From positions 1,758,021 through 1,822,020 of the forward strand of contig NZ_WKLH01000001.1 of the NCBI RefSeq assembly GCF_010882175.1: 64,000 nt of DNA. Direction: 5' to 3'. The position numbers were made by a program, and so were the translations under genes. The notes below the pieces were generated by a model. The model was not told the DNA's origin and did no database searches. It saw nothing but the letters and a program-made list of their open reading frames with translations. Below are positions 39,802 to 52,719 of this stretch, piece after piece (position 1 is the first letter of the stretch; each line of letters begins with the position of its first letter). The DNA is from Mangrovibacterium lignilyticum. Lineage in GTDB: Bacteria; Bacteroidota; Bacteroidia; Bacteroidales; Prolixibacteraceae.

Positions 39802-40336
39802 ATTTTTTAAAATTATTTTTAGGCGCAGCATATACCACATTGTCTTACTGTGTTTTAAGCTTTATAGTAAAATCAAAAAAAATTGGTGGTAAAAGTAAAA
39901 ATGAGTGAACAAGCCTGTTTTACGACGTGTATTCGCTCTGAAAAAGATTGAAATTCAACCTTCGGAATCCACAATTTGAACATGTAATGTTGAAATTAAC
40001 AGGCAGACTTTAGCAAAATCGCAACAAATGTTTAATCAATCTGATTCCAGTTTGCTATAAACTGTTATTTAAAATGATTCTAGACTTAACCAACAGTTAA
40101 CATTTCTTTCATTATAAGTAAGTTATTTTGTTTGACCTATTAACCCGGAACCATTCTTAACCTACCGTTAACTGTTTATGCACTGTTGATAAAAACCTAT
40201 GTTCTAAACGAGTTTTTGATTTTCAATTTTTTTAACTTGAAAGTACATTTCATTACACGAAAACTTACACTTACACTATCATAAAAATAGAAAACTCTCT
40301 ATGTTTTATTTTAAGCTTACAACAAACACTATCAAC
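39802..40336. other. AT-rich intergenic region before the TonB receptor
   Basis: More than 500 gene-free bases, strongly AT-rich. Two GTTAA-centred motifs occur, CAACAGTTAACA (about 40090) and CCGTTAACTGTT (about 40164), which could be a binding-site pair. No clear TAnnTTTG promoter for the receptor was identified. Confidence 0.4.
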
Positions 40337-43300
40337 ATGAAAAATTTATTTCGGATTGTGATGTGCCTAAGTTTTTTCATGGCACTGTTTAGCTACAAGG
40401 GCTATTCACAGCTTACGACCTCTGCAATCAGGGGGCAAGTAACAACAACGACCAACGAGACTTTACCTGGAGCCTCGGTCGTTATGGTTCACGAACCTAC
40501 CGGTTCTCAATATGGAACCACTACGAATGAATCGGGCACTTACAACCTGGCGAACCTGAACCCGGGAGGCCCTTACACCTTAACCGTTTCTTTTGTTGGG
40601 TACAACAAATACGAGAAAAAAGAGATCTTTCTGACGCTTGGACAAACCTTGCAAATTAATGCTACAATTAGCGAGAATACTTCAGAGTTAGAAGAGGTTT
40701 TAGTCATTGCAAATACCAGCGGAGTGTTCGACGGTAACACAACCGGTTCAAAAACAACTGTTTCTGCGGAACGAATTGAAGCGATGCCTACAGTTACCAG
40801 AGGAATTAGTGACATTGCCCGCTTGACTCCTCAAGCAAAAATCAACGCCGATGGAGGAATCGAAATTGCAGGACAAAACAGCCGCTACAACTCATTCACG
40901 ATCGATGGTGCTGTTCAAAACGACGTCTTCGGCTTGGCAAGCAATGGTACAAACGGCGGACAAATAGGTGTTAACCCAATGAGCATGGACATTATTGACC
41001 AGTTAACTATTTCCTTGTCGCCCTATGATGTCACTCAAAGTGGATTTGCCGGTGCCGGTATTAATGCCGTAACCAAAAGCGGTACCAATCAATTCAAAGG
41101 ATCTGTCTTCGACTATTTCCGCAATGAAAAGCTTGCAGGTAAAACGCCTACAGACAACCCTTATATTGAACGTGAAAGATTGGATAAATTCACTTCAAAC
41201 ACGACTGGGTTCACCTTGGGTGGTCCAATCATCAAGAACAAAGTCTTCTTCTTTGTAAGTGGGGAACTCCAGCGTGATAAAACGCCTAAACCATACGATT
41301 TTGCGGACTATGGAGGAACAGCAACCCGTGCAGAGGTTGATGCTTTAAAAACAAAGTTGATCAACGATTATGGTTACGATCCAGGCACTTACGAAAAAAC
41401 CGAAGAAAGTCTTGACGCGGAAAAAGTGTTTGCAAAAATTGACTGGAACATCAGCCGAAATCACAAATTATCTGTTCGCCATCAATACTCTAATGGTAAA
41501 AGCTTAAGCCCGAGCACCTCTAGCTCTAGCCGTATTTACTTTTCGAATTCTGGTATTGACTTCACCTCAAAAACAAACGCGACTACAGCGGAATTGAAAA
41601 GTCTTTTTAGTAATAAGTTTGCCAATAAGCTGATGATCGGTTATACTAATGTGGACGATAACCGTGATCCTATGGGGGACCCGTTTCCATACCTGTATCT
41701 GCGTAGTGAAGCAATTTACCTGGGAAGCGAACAATATTCTACTGCAAACCGGTTGAAACAAAAAGTATGGACGTTCACCGACGACTTCAATATTTATTCG
41801 GGTAACCATAACTTCACCTTGGGTATGCATCACGAATATTACGACATGTTCAATGTTTTTATTCGGCAGAATTACGGTTCTTATTCATACGACGACTTAG
41901 CAACCTTTATGAACAACGGAAATGCTTATCAGTATGACCGCAGTTTCTCGAATGTTGATAATATTGCAGGCGATAACACTGCCGCTGCCGCTGCATTTAA
42001 GTTCTTACAGTTGGGATTCTATGCACAAGACAGCTACCAGGTTACCGATAAACTGAACCTGACATACGGTATCCGAGTTGACATCCCAATTTTTACGGAA
42101 GACCCAATGGAAAACACGGACTTCAACAACAACGTGATCCCATACCTGGAAAACACTTACAGGGCAGATTTCGCTGGTGCAAAAACGGGGCAAATGCCTG
42201 ATGCAAAGCCGTTATTTTCGCCCCGGGTTGGATTCAACTATGATATTAATGGAGACAAGACCCTCCAACTTCGAGGTGGTGTCGGTCTGTTCACCAGTCG
42301 TATTCCATTTGTATGGCCAGGAGGATCGTACAACAACAACGGTATGATGATTGGCGGTATGAGACTAAGAAGCAGCAGCGGAGATGTTATTCCTTTTAAC
42401 GGTGACTGGCAAGATCAACCATCGGTAACCGGAGCTCCTTCGGGACAAATCGACTTGTTCGCGAAAGATTTCAAAATGCCACAGGTGCTGAGAACAAACC
42501 TTGCACTGGACAAGAAATTCGAAAACGGAATAATCGCAACAGTTGACGTCACTTACACCAAAAACGTAAACAACGTCATCTACGACAACCTACTGGTACA
42601 AGAAACAGGCAATAGCCTTACAGGTACAGGCGACAATCGTGCTATCTGGGAAGACGTTTCAGGCGATGTAAACAGTAACAGCGGCGCAACAGGTAGCTAT
42701 ACCGGTATCTATCTGGGCGATAATACCAGCAAAGGACACAGTTTCAACATCATGGCACAAGCCGAAAAAGATTTTGCAAACGGCCTTTACACATCTATCG
42801 CATATAACTACGGAGTAGCAAAATCGCTGAACGACGGCCAATCATCACAAAACAGCTCACAATGGCGCGTACCAAACACCTATGGACGTAACGACCTTAC
42901 TTTAGGCTATTCTGCATACGACTTAGGCCACCGTATTATGGCGAACGTTTCATACAAATGGGAATACAGTCAATTTGCCAATACAACCTTTACTATCTTC
43001 TACAACGGACAATCAGGGAGCCGTTTTTCATACGGATATGACAATGGTTCAACTGACGGCCCAATCGGTGATAATGTTGACGGCCGCGACATGACCTTGG
43101 TCTATGTGCCGGAAAACCAAAATGACATTATTTTAGTTGACGATGAAGATTATGGCACAGCTGCTGAGCAATGGGCAAGTCTAAACAGCTTCATTGAAGG
43201 CAATGACTACCTGAGTGATCGCCGTGGTAAATTCGTCGAAAAAAATGGCGACCGCATGCCATTCGAACATACAATCGACCTGAAAATCATGCAGGAGTTC

Positions 43301-43576
43301 AAATTTAAGGTATCTCCTACGCGCGAAAACAAAATCCAGGTTGGACTGGATATCTTCAACTTCACAAATATGCTGAACAAAAAATGGGGTAGAACTTACT
43401 ATTCAATTGGAGACTATGGCAACTATCCATTACTGGAATTTGCCGGCTACCAAAACGGTACAACCCCTACTTACATTTATACAAATACCAGAGGAGAGGA
43501 TACCTGGGGGATCGACGACGCAGGCCTTCAGAGCTCTCGTTGGCAAGCCCAGTTAACGCTGCGCTATATTTTCTAA
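40337..43576 (+). CDS. TonB-dependent receptor with carboxypeptidase-like N-domain (Oar-like)
   Basis: About 1079 residues from MKNLFRIVMCLSFFMALFSY (an upstream in-frame Met at 40301 would bury the signal peptide). Signal peptide, then a CarboxypepD_reg-like domain (IRGQVTTTTNETLPGASVVM), a plug (SRYNSFTIDGAVQNDVFGLA, then GAGINAVTKSGTNQFKGSVF) and a large barrel ending TLRYIF. The plug wording GGIEIAGQNSRYNSF is Oar-like rather than SusC. No SusD follows, so this is not a standard polysaccharide locus. Substrate unknown. A strong terminator follows. Confidence 0.92.
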   Translation: MKNLFRIVMCLSFFMALFSYKGYSQLTTSAIRGQVTTTTNETLPGASVVMVHEPTGSQYGTTTNESGTYNLANLNPGGPYTLTVSFVGYNKYEKKEIFLTLGQTLQINATISENTSELEEVLVIANTSGVFDGNTTGSKTTVSAERIEAMPTVTRGISDIARLTPQAKINADGGIEIAGQNSRYNSFTIDGAVQNDVFGLASNGTNGGQIGVNPMSMDIIDQLTISLSPYDVTQSGFAGAGINAVTKSGTNQFKGSVFDYFRNEKLAGKTPTDNPYIERERLDKFTSNTTGFTLGGPIIKNKVFFFVSGELQRDKTPKPYDFADYGGTATRAEVDALKTKLINDYGYDPGTYEKTEESLDAEKVFAKIDWNISRNHKLSVRHQYSNGKSLSPSTSSSSRIYFSNSGIDFTSKTNATTAELKSLFSNKFANKLMIGYTNVDDNRDPMGDPFPYLYLRSEAIYLGSEQYSTANRLKQKVWTFTDDFNIYSGNHNFTLGMHHEYYDMFNVFIRQNYGSYSYDDLATFMNNGNAYQYDRSFSNVDNIAGDNTAAAAAFKFLQLGFYAQDSYQVTDKLNLTYGIRVDIPIFTEDPMENTDFNNNVIPYLENTYRADFAGAKTGQMPDAKPLFSPRVGFNYDINGDKTLQLRGGVGLFTSRIPFVWPGGSYNNNGMMIGGMRLRSSSGDVIPFNGDWQDQPSVTGAPSGQIDLFAKDFKMPQVLRTNLALDKKFENGIIATVDVTYTKNVNNVIYDNLLVQETGNSLTGTGDNRAIWEDVSGDVNSNSGATGSYTGIYLGDNTSKGHSFNIMAQAEKDFANGLYTSIAYNYGVAKSLNDGQSSQNSSQWRVPNTYGRNDLTLGYSAYDLGHRIMANVSYKWEYSQFANTTFTIFYNGQSGSRFSYGYDNGSTDGPIGDNVDGRDMTLVYVPENQNDIILVDDEDYGTAAEQWASLNSFIEGNDYLSDRRGKFVEKNGDRMPFEHTIDLKIMQEFKFKVSPTRENKIQVGLDIFNFTNMLNKKWGRTYYSIGDYGNYPLLEFAGYQNGTTPTYIYTNTRGEDTWGIDDAGLQSSRWQAQLTLRYIF

Positions 43577-43595
43577 AAAGATTCCAAATCGATAT

Positions 43596-43631
43596 AAAAA
43601 CCCTCTTCGGCGAAGCTGAAGAGGGTTTTTT
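43596..43631 (+). terminator. Terminator of the TonB receptor gene
   Basis: AAAAACCCTCTTC and GAAGAGGGTTTTTT form a perfect stem with a six-base T tail, 20 bases after the stop. Confidence 0.88.
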
Positions 43632-43724
43632 AATTAAGTGCTATAATAATACGAATTTGTGACAACTGCTCTACTCCATTCTTGCTATTTTGCAGCTGGT
43701 CTTCTGAACCAAATCGTTTAGTAA

Positions 43725-46952
<3,228 letters not shown>

Positions 46953-46970
46953 AAAATTAACTTTCGAAGA

Positions 46971-47010
46971 AAAGGTCCCAAATCTAAAAGAATTCGGGGC
47001 CTTTCTTTTT
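46971..47010 (+). terminator. Terminator of the GH2 gene
   Basis: AAAGGTCCC and GGGGCCTTT (one G-T pair) with a T run CTTTTT follow the stop by about 20 bases. Confidence 0.75.
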
Positions 47011-47094
47011 ACCAACACGCAGGTTCGTCACAATTTGAAGACCTTGAAAAAGAAAACATTTAGGACGGTTATGTGTTTTTTTAATTGGAATTCG

Positions 47095-47102
47095 TAATTT
47101 TG
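47095..47102 (+). promoter_or_regulatory. -7 promoter element TAATTTTG for nadA
   Basis: TAATTTTG fits TAnnTTTG and lies 33 bases before the nadA start; an AAAGGA Shine-Dalgarno-like string lies between them. Confidence 0.45.
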
Positions 47103-47134
47103 CGCCCACATTTTTCAGCAAAGGAAACAAGCAC

Positions 47135-48127
47135 ATGGAAAGAGAACAGGTACAAATCATGTTAGAACAAAACGGCCACATTGTTGAACCAATTGATCCA
47201 ACCGTCAAATTGGTTGAAGAAATCAACCGTTTGAAGAAGGAGAAAAACGCTGTCATCCTAAGCCATTACTATGTTGATGCCGACTTGCAGGACATCGCTG
47301 ATTATGTTGGCGATAGTTTGCAGTTAGCTCAGGAAGCCGAGAAGACGGAGGCCGACATGATTGTGTTTGTTGGGGTTCATTTCATGGCCGAAACAGCCAA
47401 AATTATCAATCCATCCAAAAAAGTGATCCTTCCTGACCTAAAAGCGGGTTGCTCGCTTGCCGACTCAGCCCCGATTGATAAGTTCAAGGAATTTAAAGCC
47501 AAATATCCCGACCACAAGGTCATCTCATACATTAACTGTACGGCCGACTTAAAAACAGAGACCGATGTGGTTTGTACCTCATCGAATGCTGTAAAAATCG
47601 TCAACAGTTTTCCTGAAGATGCTAAGTTGATCTTCGCTCCCGACAAAAACCTGGGAAACTACCTCAATAGCATTACCGGACGCGATATGGTACTTTGGGA
47701 CGGTGCCTGCATGGTACACGAGCAATATTCAGTCGAAAAAATCATCGACTTGATGGAACAACACAAAGACGCCGATTTCATTGCTCACCCCGAATGCGAA
47801 AAACCGGTACTTTTGCTGGCCAAACACATTGGTTCAACATCATCGTTATTGCAATATGTGCAGGATAGCCCGGCTAATAAGTTCATTGTAGCGACTGAGA
47901 GCGGTATTTTGCACCAAATGAAGAAAGCTTGCCCCAATAAAATCTTTATTCCGGCGCCTTCAAACGATTCAACTTGTGCCTGTAACGATTGTTCATACAT
48001 GAAGCTGAACAACTTACAGAAACTGTACATCTGCATGAAACACGAACAACCTGAAATACAGCTCCCTGCAGATATTATCGAAGAAGCGCAGAAACCAATT
48101 AAACGTATGTTGGAAATCTCGAAATAA
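47135..48127 (+). CDS. nadA: Quinolinate synthase NadA
   Basis: 330 residues. It condenses iminoaspartate with dihydroxyacetone phosphate to quinolinate in de novo NAD synthesis, using a [4Fe-4S] cluster. Visible motifs: NAVILSHYYVDADLQDIADY, GVHFMAETAKIINPSK, the cluster Cys in DLKAGCSLADS and in GACMVHEQ, and a Cys-rich C-terminal segment (STCACNDCSYMKLN). Length and order are normal. No nadB or nadC is adjacent, so it is a lone gene here. A second possible Met (MLEQNGHIVE) lies ten codons in. Confidence 0.95.
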   Translation: MEREQVQIMLEQNGHIVEPIDPTVKLVEEINRLKKEKNAVILSHYYVDADLQDIADYVGDSLQLAQEAEKTEADMIVFVGVHFMAETAKIINPSKKVILPDLKAGCSLADSAPIDKFKEFKAKYPDHKVISYINCTADLKTETDVVCTSSNAVKIVNSFPEDAKLIFAPDKNLGNYLNSITGRDMVLWDGACMVHEQYSVEKIIDLMEQHKDADFIAHPECEKPVLLLAKHIGSTSSLLQYVQDSPANKFIVATESGILHQMKKACPNKIFIPAPSNDSTCACNDCSYMKLNNLQKLYICMKHEQPEIQLPADIIEEAQKPIKRMLEISK

Positions 48128-48301
48128 GAGATAAATTCCTCTCCTTTTTGTGTTCACTTGCCCATTCTGACTCTAAACGAGCTTGTAAAGCGATGGGTTA
48201 CAAAGGGTTTTGAACAGCAATTTGTTAATTAGTTTTTTTGCGAACGGTCCAAGACCCTTTCCCGATTTCGTAACTTCGTAATAACAGAAAATTTTGCGAT
48301 T

Positions 48302-49030
48302 ATGCCGTACAGAAGGTTACCGAACACAGATCAGGCCAGGATGCGAGCAATAGAAGCTGCGTTGGAAAAAGGGAAACGTGTGCCTATGAAAGACCTGGCT
48401 TTTAGCTACCTGAGCTTAGAAAAACTTCAGGCCATTTACCCGCGTCTTTCCGGGTCGATCCGCCAGTTGAATTCCGCCAAACAAAACCAGTTTGATAAAT
48501 CCCGCGAATACGGGGAAATCTTTAAGAAAGCCAAATTATATTTAAGCCACTTTGTTCAGGTAATGACCTTCGCAATCATCCGCGAAGAGATGAAGCCTGA
48601 CATCCGTGCTTTTTACGGGCTCGAAGTTAATTCGCAACGCCTGCCTGCCCTCAACCTCGAAAAAGATGTGTTGGAATGGGGGGAACGGATTATTAAAGGG
48701 GAACAGCAGCGCTGCATGAAAGGTGGCAGTCCGATTTACAGTCCGTCGATCGCGCTGGTCAAAGTACACTTCGAATCATTTATCGAAGCTTACCGCCATC
48801 AAAAAATGCTTCAGAATATCACCAACCGGGCATCGGAACAAATGAACCAGGTGCGCGATGAAGCCGACAAGCTCATTCAGGAAGTCTGGAATGAAGTCGA
48901 AGAACGATTCAACGTATTTTCAGAAGATGTGAAACGTGAAAAGGCCACCGATTACGGCGTCACCTACGTGTATCGTCCCGCAGAATTAAAGAAAATGGAG
49001 GCTGATAAACTGCAAACCAATTTGTTTTAA
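48302..49030 (+). CDS. Conserved-type cytoplasmic protein of unknown function
   Basis: 242 residues, no signal peptide or membrane segment. Highly charged and mostly alpha-helical, with KLYLSHFVQVMTFAIIREEM in the middle and a probable coiled coil at about 185-225 (ASEQMNQVRDEADKLIQEVW). It starts MPYRRLPNTDQARMRAIEAA. I cannot name a family. A TAACTTCG near 48269 is a one-mismatch -7 element. It stands alone between nadA and a convergent CPBP protease gene. Confidence 0.8.
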   Translation: MPYRRLPNTDQARMRAIEAALEKGKRVPMKDLAFSYLSLEKLQAIYPRLSGSIRQLNSAKQNQFDKSREYGEIFKKAKLYLSHFVQVMTFAIIREEMKPDIRAFYGLEVNSQRLPALNLEKDVLEWGERIIKGEQQRCMKGGSPIYSPSIALVKVHFESFIEAYRHQKMLQNITNRASEQMNQVRDEADKLIQEVWNEVEERFNVFSEDVKREKATDYGVTYVYRPAELKKMEADKLQTNLF

Positions 49031-49136
49031 CCACGTTCAGCCGACACAAAAAAGAAGCCGTTGAAGAGATTTGGAAACATTTATTTTCAGCGGCATATCA
49101 TTTCCAGCCGTTTGCAGGTTGAACGGTAAACCGCCG

Positions 49137-50102
49137 TTAAGCCACTAGCTCATCCGGTTCGTCTAAGCCGGCAACAGTTGCCACCCGGTGCTTTTTCATC
49201 AAAAGAACCAAGCTGACGGTCACAATCAAACTAACAATTGCAAGCGGCCAATAGTAAGCAATTCCGGCAGTAAAGTCGGGATCAATCACCTTCTCCAGTT
49301 CACTGTCGCCGTTCGATCCCGAGTACAGGGCAAACACGCCAAGTGCATTATTCAGAAAGTGAGCGGTTACCGGAATCCAGATCGATCCGCTGTAAACCAG
49401 AAAATAACCGAACAAAGCCCCCAGAAGCATTCGCGGAACGAAACCAAAGAACTGCATATGCAGCGCACTAAACAGGAAAGCCGAGATCCAGATGCCCCAG
49501 TGGTAATTGCGGGTCATCTTGGTAAATATCTGTTGAATCACGCCGCGAAACAGGAACTCCTCGCCTAAAGACGGTATAACCGCAATCATGAACAGGTTGA
49601 ACAACAAACCACCGGAACCCTGCACTTCAATAAACTTCTGAATGGTTACCTCCGCCTGATTTTCCATGGCCCGCATCCAGCTTTCAACCCCGCCCAACCA
49701 ATCAGGCAAACTCATCTCCTGGTTCAGAAAACCAACGACCGAAACAAAAGGCGTAACAACCACCAAAGCCAGCAGCGCCAGCAATAATAGGTAGCCTTTG
49801 ACGGGGCCTTTCATCGAAAGGTAGACTTTATAATCGGCAGCGTACAACCACCCAATAACAAACGGGGGCAACACGAACATCCCAACCGATTGCGTGGTTT
49901 GCAGGTATTTCAACACAAGAATATGCTCCGGGTTATTGAGATCGGCGGCCGAAAGCGTGCCGATTAAACTATCGAAACCAAAAATGGGAATACCAATCAA
50001 AATCGATACAACCAGGGTCGCAAGTACACAAACCAAAACAACAAACAGAGCCATAAAAAACTGGGACACAGAGCCCATTCCGCGGAAAGCTGTAAAAGAC
50101 AT
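49137..50102 (-). CDS. CPBP-family intramembrane metalloprotease
   Basis: 321 residues with about eight hydrophobic helices. The family motif EEFLFRG (about 181-187) contains the Glu pair of CAAX-protease/ABI enzymes, followed by the later HMQFFGF and HFLNNALGV motifs with the expected His residues. Members cleave prenylated or other membrane proteins, or act in bacteriocin immunity. The neighbours do not indicate the substrate. A TATCTTTG promoter element precedes it (50126-50133). Confidence 0.92.
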   Translation of the reverse strand: MSFTAFRGMGSVSQFFMALFVVLVCVLATLVVSILIGIPIFGFDSLIGTLSAADLNNPEHILVLKYLQTTQSVGMFVLPPFVIGWLYAADYKVYLSMKGPVKGYLLLLALLALVVVTPFVSVVGFLNQEMSLPDWLGGVESWMRAMENQAEVTIQKFIEVQGSGGLLFNLFMIAVIPSLGEEFLFRGVIQQIFTKMTRNYHWGIWISAFLFSALHMQFFGFVPRMLLGALFGYFLVYSGSIWIPVTAHFLNNALGVFALYSGSNGDSELEKVIDPDFTAGIAYYWPLAIVSLIVTVSLVLLMKKHRVATVAGLDEPDELVA

Positions 50103-50125
50103 GCTGAGGAATTTTATTTTGATCT

Positions 50126-50133
50126 CAAAGATA
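50126..50133 (-). promoter_or_regulatory. -7 promoter element TATCTTTG for the CPBP gene
   Basis: Perfect TAnnTTTG on the minus strand, 24 bases upstream of the start codon. Confidence 0.5.
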
Positions 50134-50290
50134 AAGAAAGCGGGATTAAAATGGCTTTTTCAGGTCGAAAAGGCAACATCGTGGCAACAAGCAGCGGGAA
50201 TGGAAGACTTTCCTACAACCTCAAAACAAAAAAACGATGCTTCATGATTCGTATGAAGCACCGTTTCAAGCGTGTATTTTCGGCAAGCAA

Positions 50291-50401
50291 TTAGTTCCGC
50301 GACTTACTTGCTTTCTTTTCCTTCTTTTCAAGTCGCTTCTCTTTCAACGACTTTGTTGCTTCCTTTTTCTCGCTTTTCTTGGCATCATGTGCTTTTGTCA
50401 T
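50291..50401 (-). CDS. 36-residue lysine-rich basic protein
   Basis: A short reading frame on the minus strand starts MTKAHDAKKSEKKEAT and ends KKEKKASKSRN. It is almost entirely Lys, Glu, Ala and Ser, predicted as a charged helix. Very similar tiny basic proteins (M-x-KAHDxKK-x-x-KK) are, from memory, common in Bacteroidota, so a real gene is likely. Role unknown; nucleic-acid or ribosome binding would fit the charge. It stands alone, with an AT-rich upstream region. Confidence 0.7.
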   Translation of the reverse strand: MTKAHDAKKSEKKEATKSLKEKRLEKKEKKASKSRN

Positions 50402-50601
50402 CGCTTCTATTTTTAAGTTCTACACTAAAAATTAAACCCAAATAATCTGATGAAAATTACGGCATTTTTTAATGCGTTGTTACTTGTCGGCCATTCTTTC
50501 AACGAAAAATTTTTCAGCACTGCTCTGATCCGGTCCTTTTAAAAAGACCGAGTCCTTGTTCTCCCTTATTTTATCTGCTTTCTATCAATGCCATAAACTG
50601 C

Positions 50602-50609
50602 TATCTTTG
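50602..50609 (+). promoter_or_regulatory. -7 promoter element TATCTTTG for dusB
   Basis: TATCTTTG lies 25 bases before the GTG codon at 50634 but within the longer frame that opens with ATG at 50556. It therefore favours GTG as the true start. Confidence 0.55.
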
Positions 50610-50633
50610 TACCGAAACAAAAGCAAAGAAAAC

Positions 50634-51647
50634 GTGAAGATTGGATCGATTGAATTGGAAGGGACGCCGTTATTTCTGGCTCCGATGGAAGATGTGACTT
50701 ACAAGTCGTTTCGCCACATTTGCAAACAAAATGGGGTCGATGTGATGTACACTGAATTTGTATCCTCCGAAGCATTAATCCGCGATGTAGAGAAGACCAA
50801 AATGAAGATGGAAATCACCGACGAAGACCGGCCCATTGCCATTCAGATATATGGTTACGATGTTGAATCGATGGCCAGTGCAGCCCGTGCTGCCGAAGCC
50901 ATGGGCCCCGATTTTATCGATATCAACTTTGGCTGTCCGATGAAAAAAATCGTGAAGAAAGGTGCCTGTTCTGCCCTGCTGCAAGATCTGCCCAAGATGC
51001 AGCAAATGGCTGCTGAAGTGGTAAAAAACGTTTCGTTGCCGGTTACCGCGAAAACCCGCCTGGGATGGGACGAGAACTCGAAAGTCATTCTCGAAGCGAC
51101 CGAACGCTTGCAGGATGTTGGCATTTCAGCTCTGGCCATTCACGGACGAACACGCAGCCAGTTATACACCGGCGAAGCAGACTGGACCATGATCGGCGAA
51201 GTAAAGAACAGTTCACATATCCACATCCCGATTATTGGCAACGGCGATATTAACGGCCCAGAAAAGGCCGCCGAGCTTCTCAAAATAAGCGGGGTCGACG
51301 GGCTAATGATCGGACGGGGAGCCATTGGCCGCCCATGGATTTTTAACGAGATCAAACATTACCTGAAAACCGGCGAGCTTCTTCCCCCGCCGAGTGTCAC
51401 GGAAATCATTCAGCAAATAAAAAATCAATTACAGGTAACCAGCGAATGGAGAGGCAACGAAGTCAGCGCGATCCTGATGATGCGCCGCCACTTTGCTCGC
51501 TATTTTCCGGGTGTACCGAACTTCCGCTATCACCGTATAAAGATGTTACAAGCAGCAAATCGAAATGATTTGGATGAAATTATGCAGGAAATCGTTGAAC
51601 TCTACGGCGATTTACGGGTTGATTATACAAACATGAGTCTTAAATGA
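50634..51647 (+). CDS. dusB: tRNA-dihydrouridine synthase, DusB type
   Basis: About 337 residues with GTG start (VKIGSIELEGTPLFLAPMED). It shows FLAPMEDVTYKSFR, the FMN-binding barrel, the catalytic Cys in FGCPMKKIVKKGACSALL, NGDINGPEKA and GRGAIGRPWIF, the standard Dus signatures. It reduces specific uridines in the tRNA D-loop with NADPH and FMN. The ATG at 50556 would add 26 residues that overlap the promoter. The stop overlaps the next gene by 4 bases. Confidence 0.93.
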   Translation: MKIGSIELEGTPLFLAPMEDVTYKSFRHICKQNGVDVMYTEFVSSEALIRDVEKTKMKMEITDEDRPIAIQIYGYDVESMASAARAAEAMGPDFIDINFGCPMKKIVKKGACSALLQDLPKMQQMAAEVVKNVSLPVTAKTRLGWDENSKVILEATERLQDVGISALAIHGRTRSQLYTGEADWTMIGEVKNSSHIHIPIIGNGDINGPEKAAELLKISGVDGLMIGRGAIGRPWIFNEIKHYLKTGELLPPPSVTEIIQQIKNQLQVTSEWRGNEVSAILMMRRHFARYFPGVPNFRYHRIKMLQAANRNDLDEIMQEIVELYGDLRVDYTNMSLK

Positions 51648-52027
51648 CCAATTTGGGATACAAGAAATATTTTTCTGAAAGCTCTTTTAAAGAGAAAGTT
51701 CAGACAATGGCCAAACAGGCAGGTGCAAAAGTGATCTATGCCGCATTTTTGCTCTACTACCTGATGAAGGACCCGCTTGTACCCACCAAAGTCAAAATTA
51801 CCATCGCAGCCGCTTTAGGCTATTTTATTCTTCCAACCGATGCGATTCCGGATATTGCACCGCTGGTAGGCTTCAGCGACGATTTGGGCGTGCTCGTTTT
51901 TGTTTTGAACCAAATCAGCGACTACATCACACCCGAAACCAAGATCAAAGCCATTCAGCAACTGCAGCGTCTGTTCAAAAGTCTGAAGAAAGAAGACATT
52001 CACGATCTGGAACACAAAGTTTTTTGA
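51644..52027 (+). CDS. YkvA/DUF1232-family protein
   Basis: 127 residues. The DUF1232 core is VIYAAFLLYYLMKDPLVPTK...AALGYFILPTDAIPDIAPLVG with the typical FILPTDAIPD motif. It probably associates with the membrane through one or two helices. Family function is unknown. It overlaps dusB by 4 bases (ATGA), so the two are translationally coupled. Confidence 0.9.
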   Translation: MTNLGYKKYFSESSFKEKVQTMAKQAGAKVIYAAFLLYYLMKDPLVPTKVKITIAAALGYFILPTDAIPDIAPLVGFSDDLGVLVFVLNQISDYITPETKIKAIQQLQRLFKSLKKEDIHDLEHKVF

Positions 52028-52189
52028 TTCAGAAGATTTGCCGAAGAAGTAATTTATTGGCAACTTAAAGCCTGTTTTCGGTTCGACCGTTTAACAACAA
52101 ACATTTACACTTATTAAACATTCTGTCTTTTCGCCGGAAACAATGTGGCATTGTTTTTGGGTCTGTATAGCAGATCATTGATGGAGCCC

Positions 52190-52519
52190 ATGAAAAAAGT
52201 TGCCGTGATCGTGTTCTTTACCATAACAGGATGGCTGATTAGCAGCCAGAGTAGCAGCGCGCAGGTGGTCGTGGAGAAAAAGCCCAGCCCCCCGGAACAA
52301 TATATGATTCCGCCACCCAAGCCGGCAATGGGTTACGTGCTCATTCCCGGACATTGGATATGGTCGCGCCAGCATAAAATGTATGTTTGGGTTGTTCCCG
52401 GATGGGTACCACCAAAAGAAGACCACGAATGGAGCCCCGGCTATTGGAAAGAAGTGCCGAGAGGATGGAAATGGGTACCCGGACACTGGGACAGAATTGA
52501 TAAAAAAAGATGGTTCTAG
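52190..52519 (+). CDS. YXWGXW-type secreted protein
   Basis: About 109 residues from MKKVAVIVFFTITGWLISSQ (earlier in-frame Met codons at 52145 and 52181 are possible). The signal peptide ends SSSAQ. The mature part is Trp- and Pro-rich with repeated GHW/GYW segments: LIPGHWIWSRQHKMYVWVVP, WSPGYWKEVPRGWKWVPGHW, as in YXWGXW proteins. Small exported protein of unknown function. Stop followed by about 140 bases and a terminator. Confidence 0.82.
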   Translation: MKKVAVIVFFTITGWLISSQSSSAQVVVEKKPSPPEQYMIPPPKPAMGYVLIPGHWIWSRQHKMYVWVVPGWVPPKEDHEWSPGYWKEVPRGWKWVPGHWDRIDKKRWF

Positions 52520-52660
52520 AAGTAAGTTGTTCAAACTTACCAGAAACCGAATAACGATAGTTGATTGATTGAAGAGAGGAATATTGAAAGAGAGACCTTT
52601 CAGTTACCATATTTCCAAAAATTAATCAATGCTTGTTTGTTTCAAATGTTTAATTGATGG

Positions 52661-52692
52661 AGAAGGCCGGACTTAGTTCGGCCTTCTTTTTT
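52661..52692 (+). terminator. Intrinsic terminator before the TSUP gene
   Basis: AGAAGGCCGGA and TTCGGCCTTCTTTTTT form a strong stem with T tail. It sits about 140 bases after the YXWGXW stop codon and 28 bases before the TSUP start, so that gene must have its own promoter, perhaps TACCTTTA at 52693-52700. Confidence 0.85.
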
Positions 52693-52719
52693 ACCTTTAC
52701 CCCACCGAAACAAACAACA

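Noticed and set aside
52654-52719. Longer start for the TSUP transporter
   Set aside because: It would translate through a strong intrinsic terminator.
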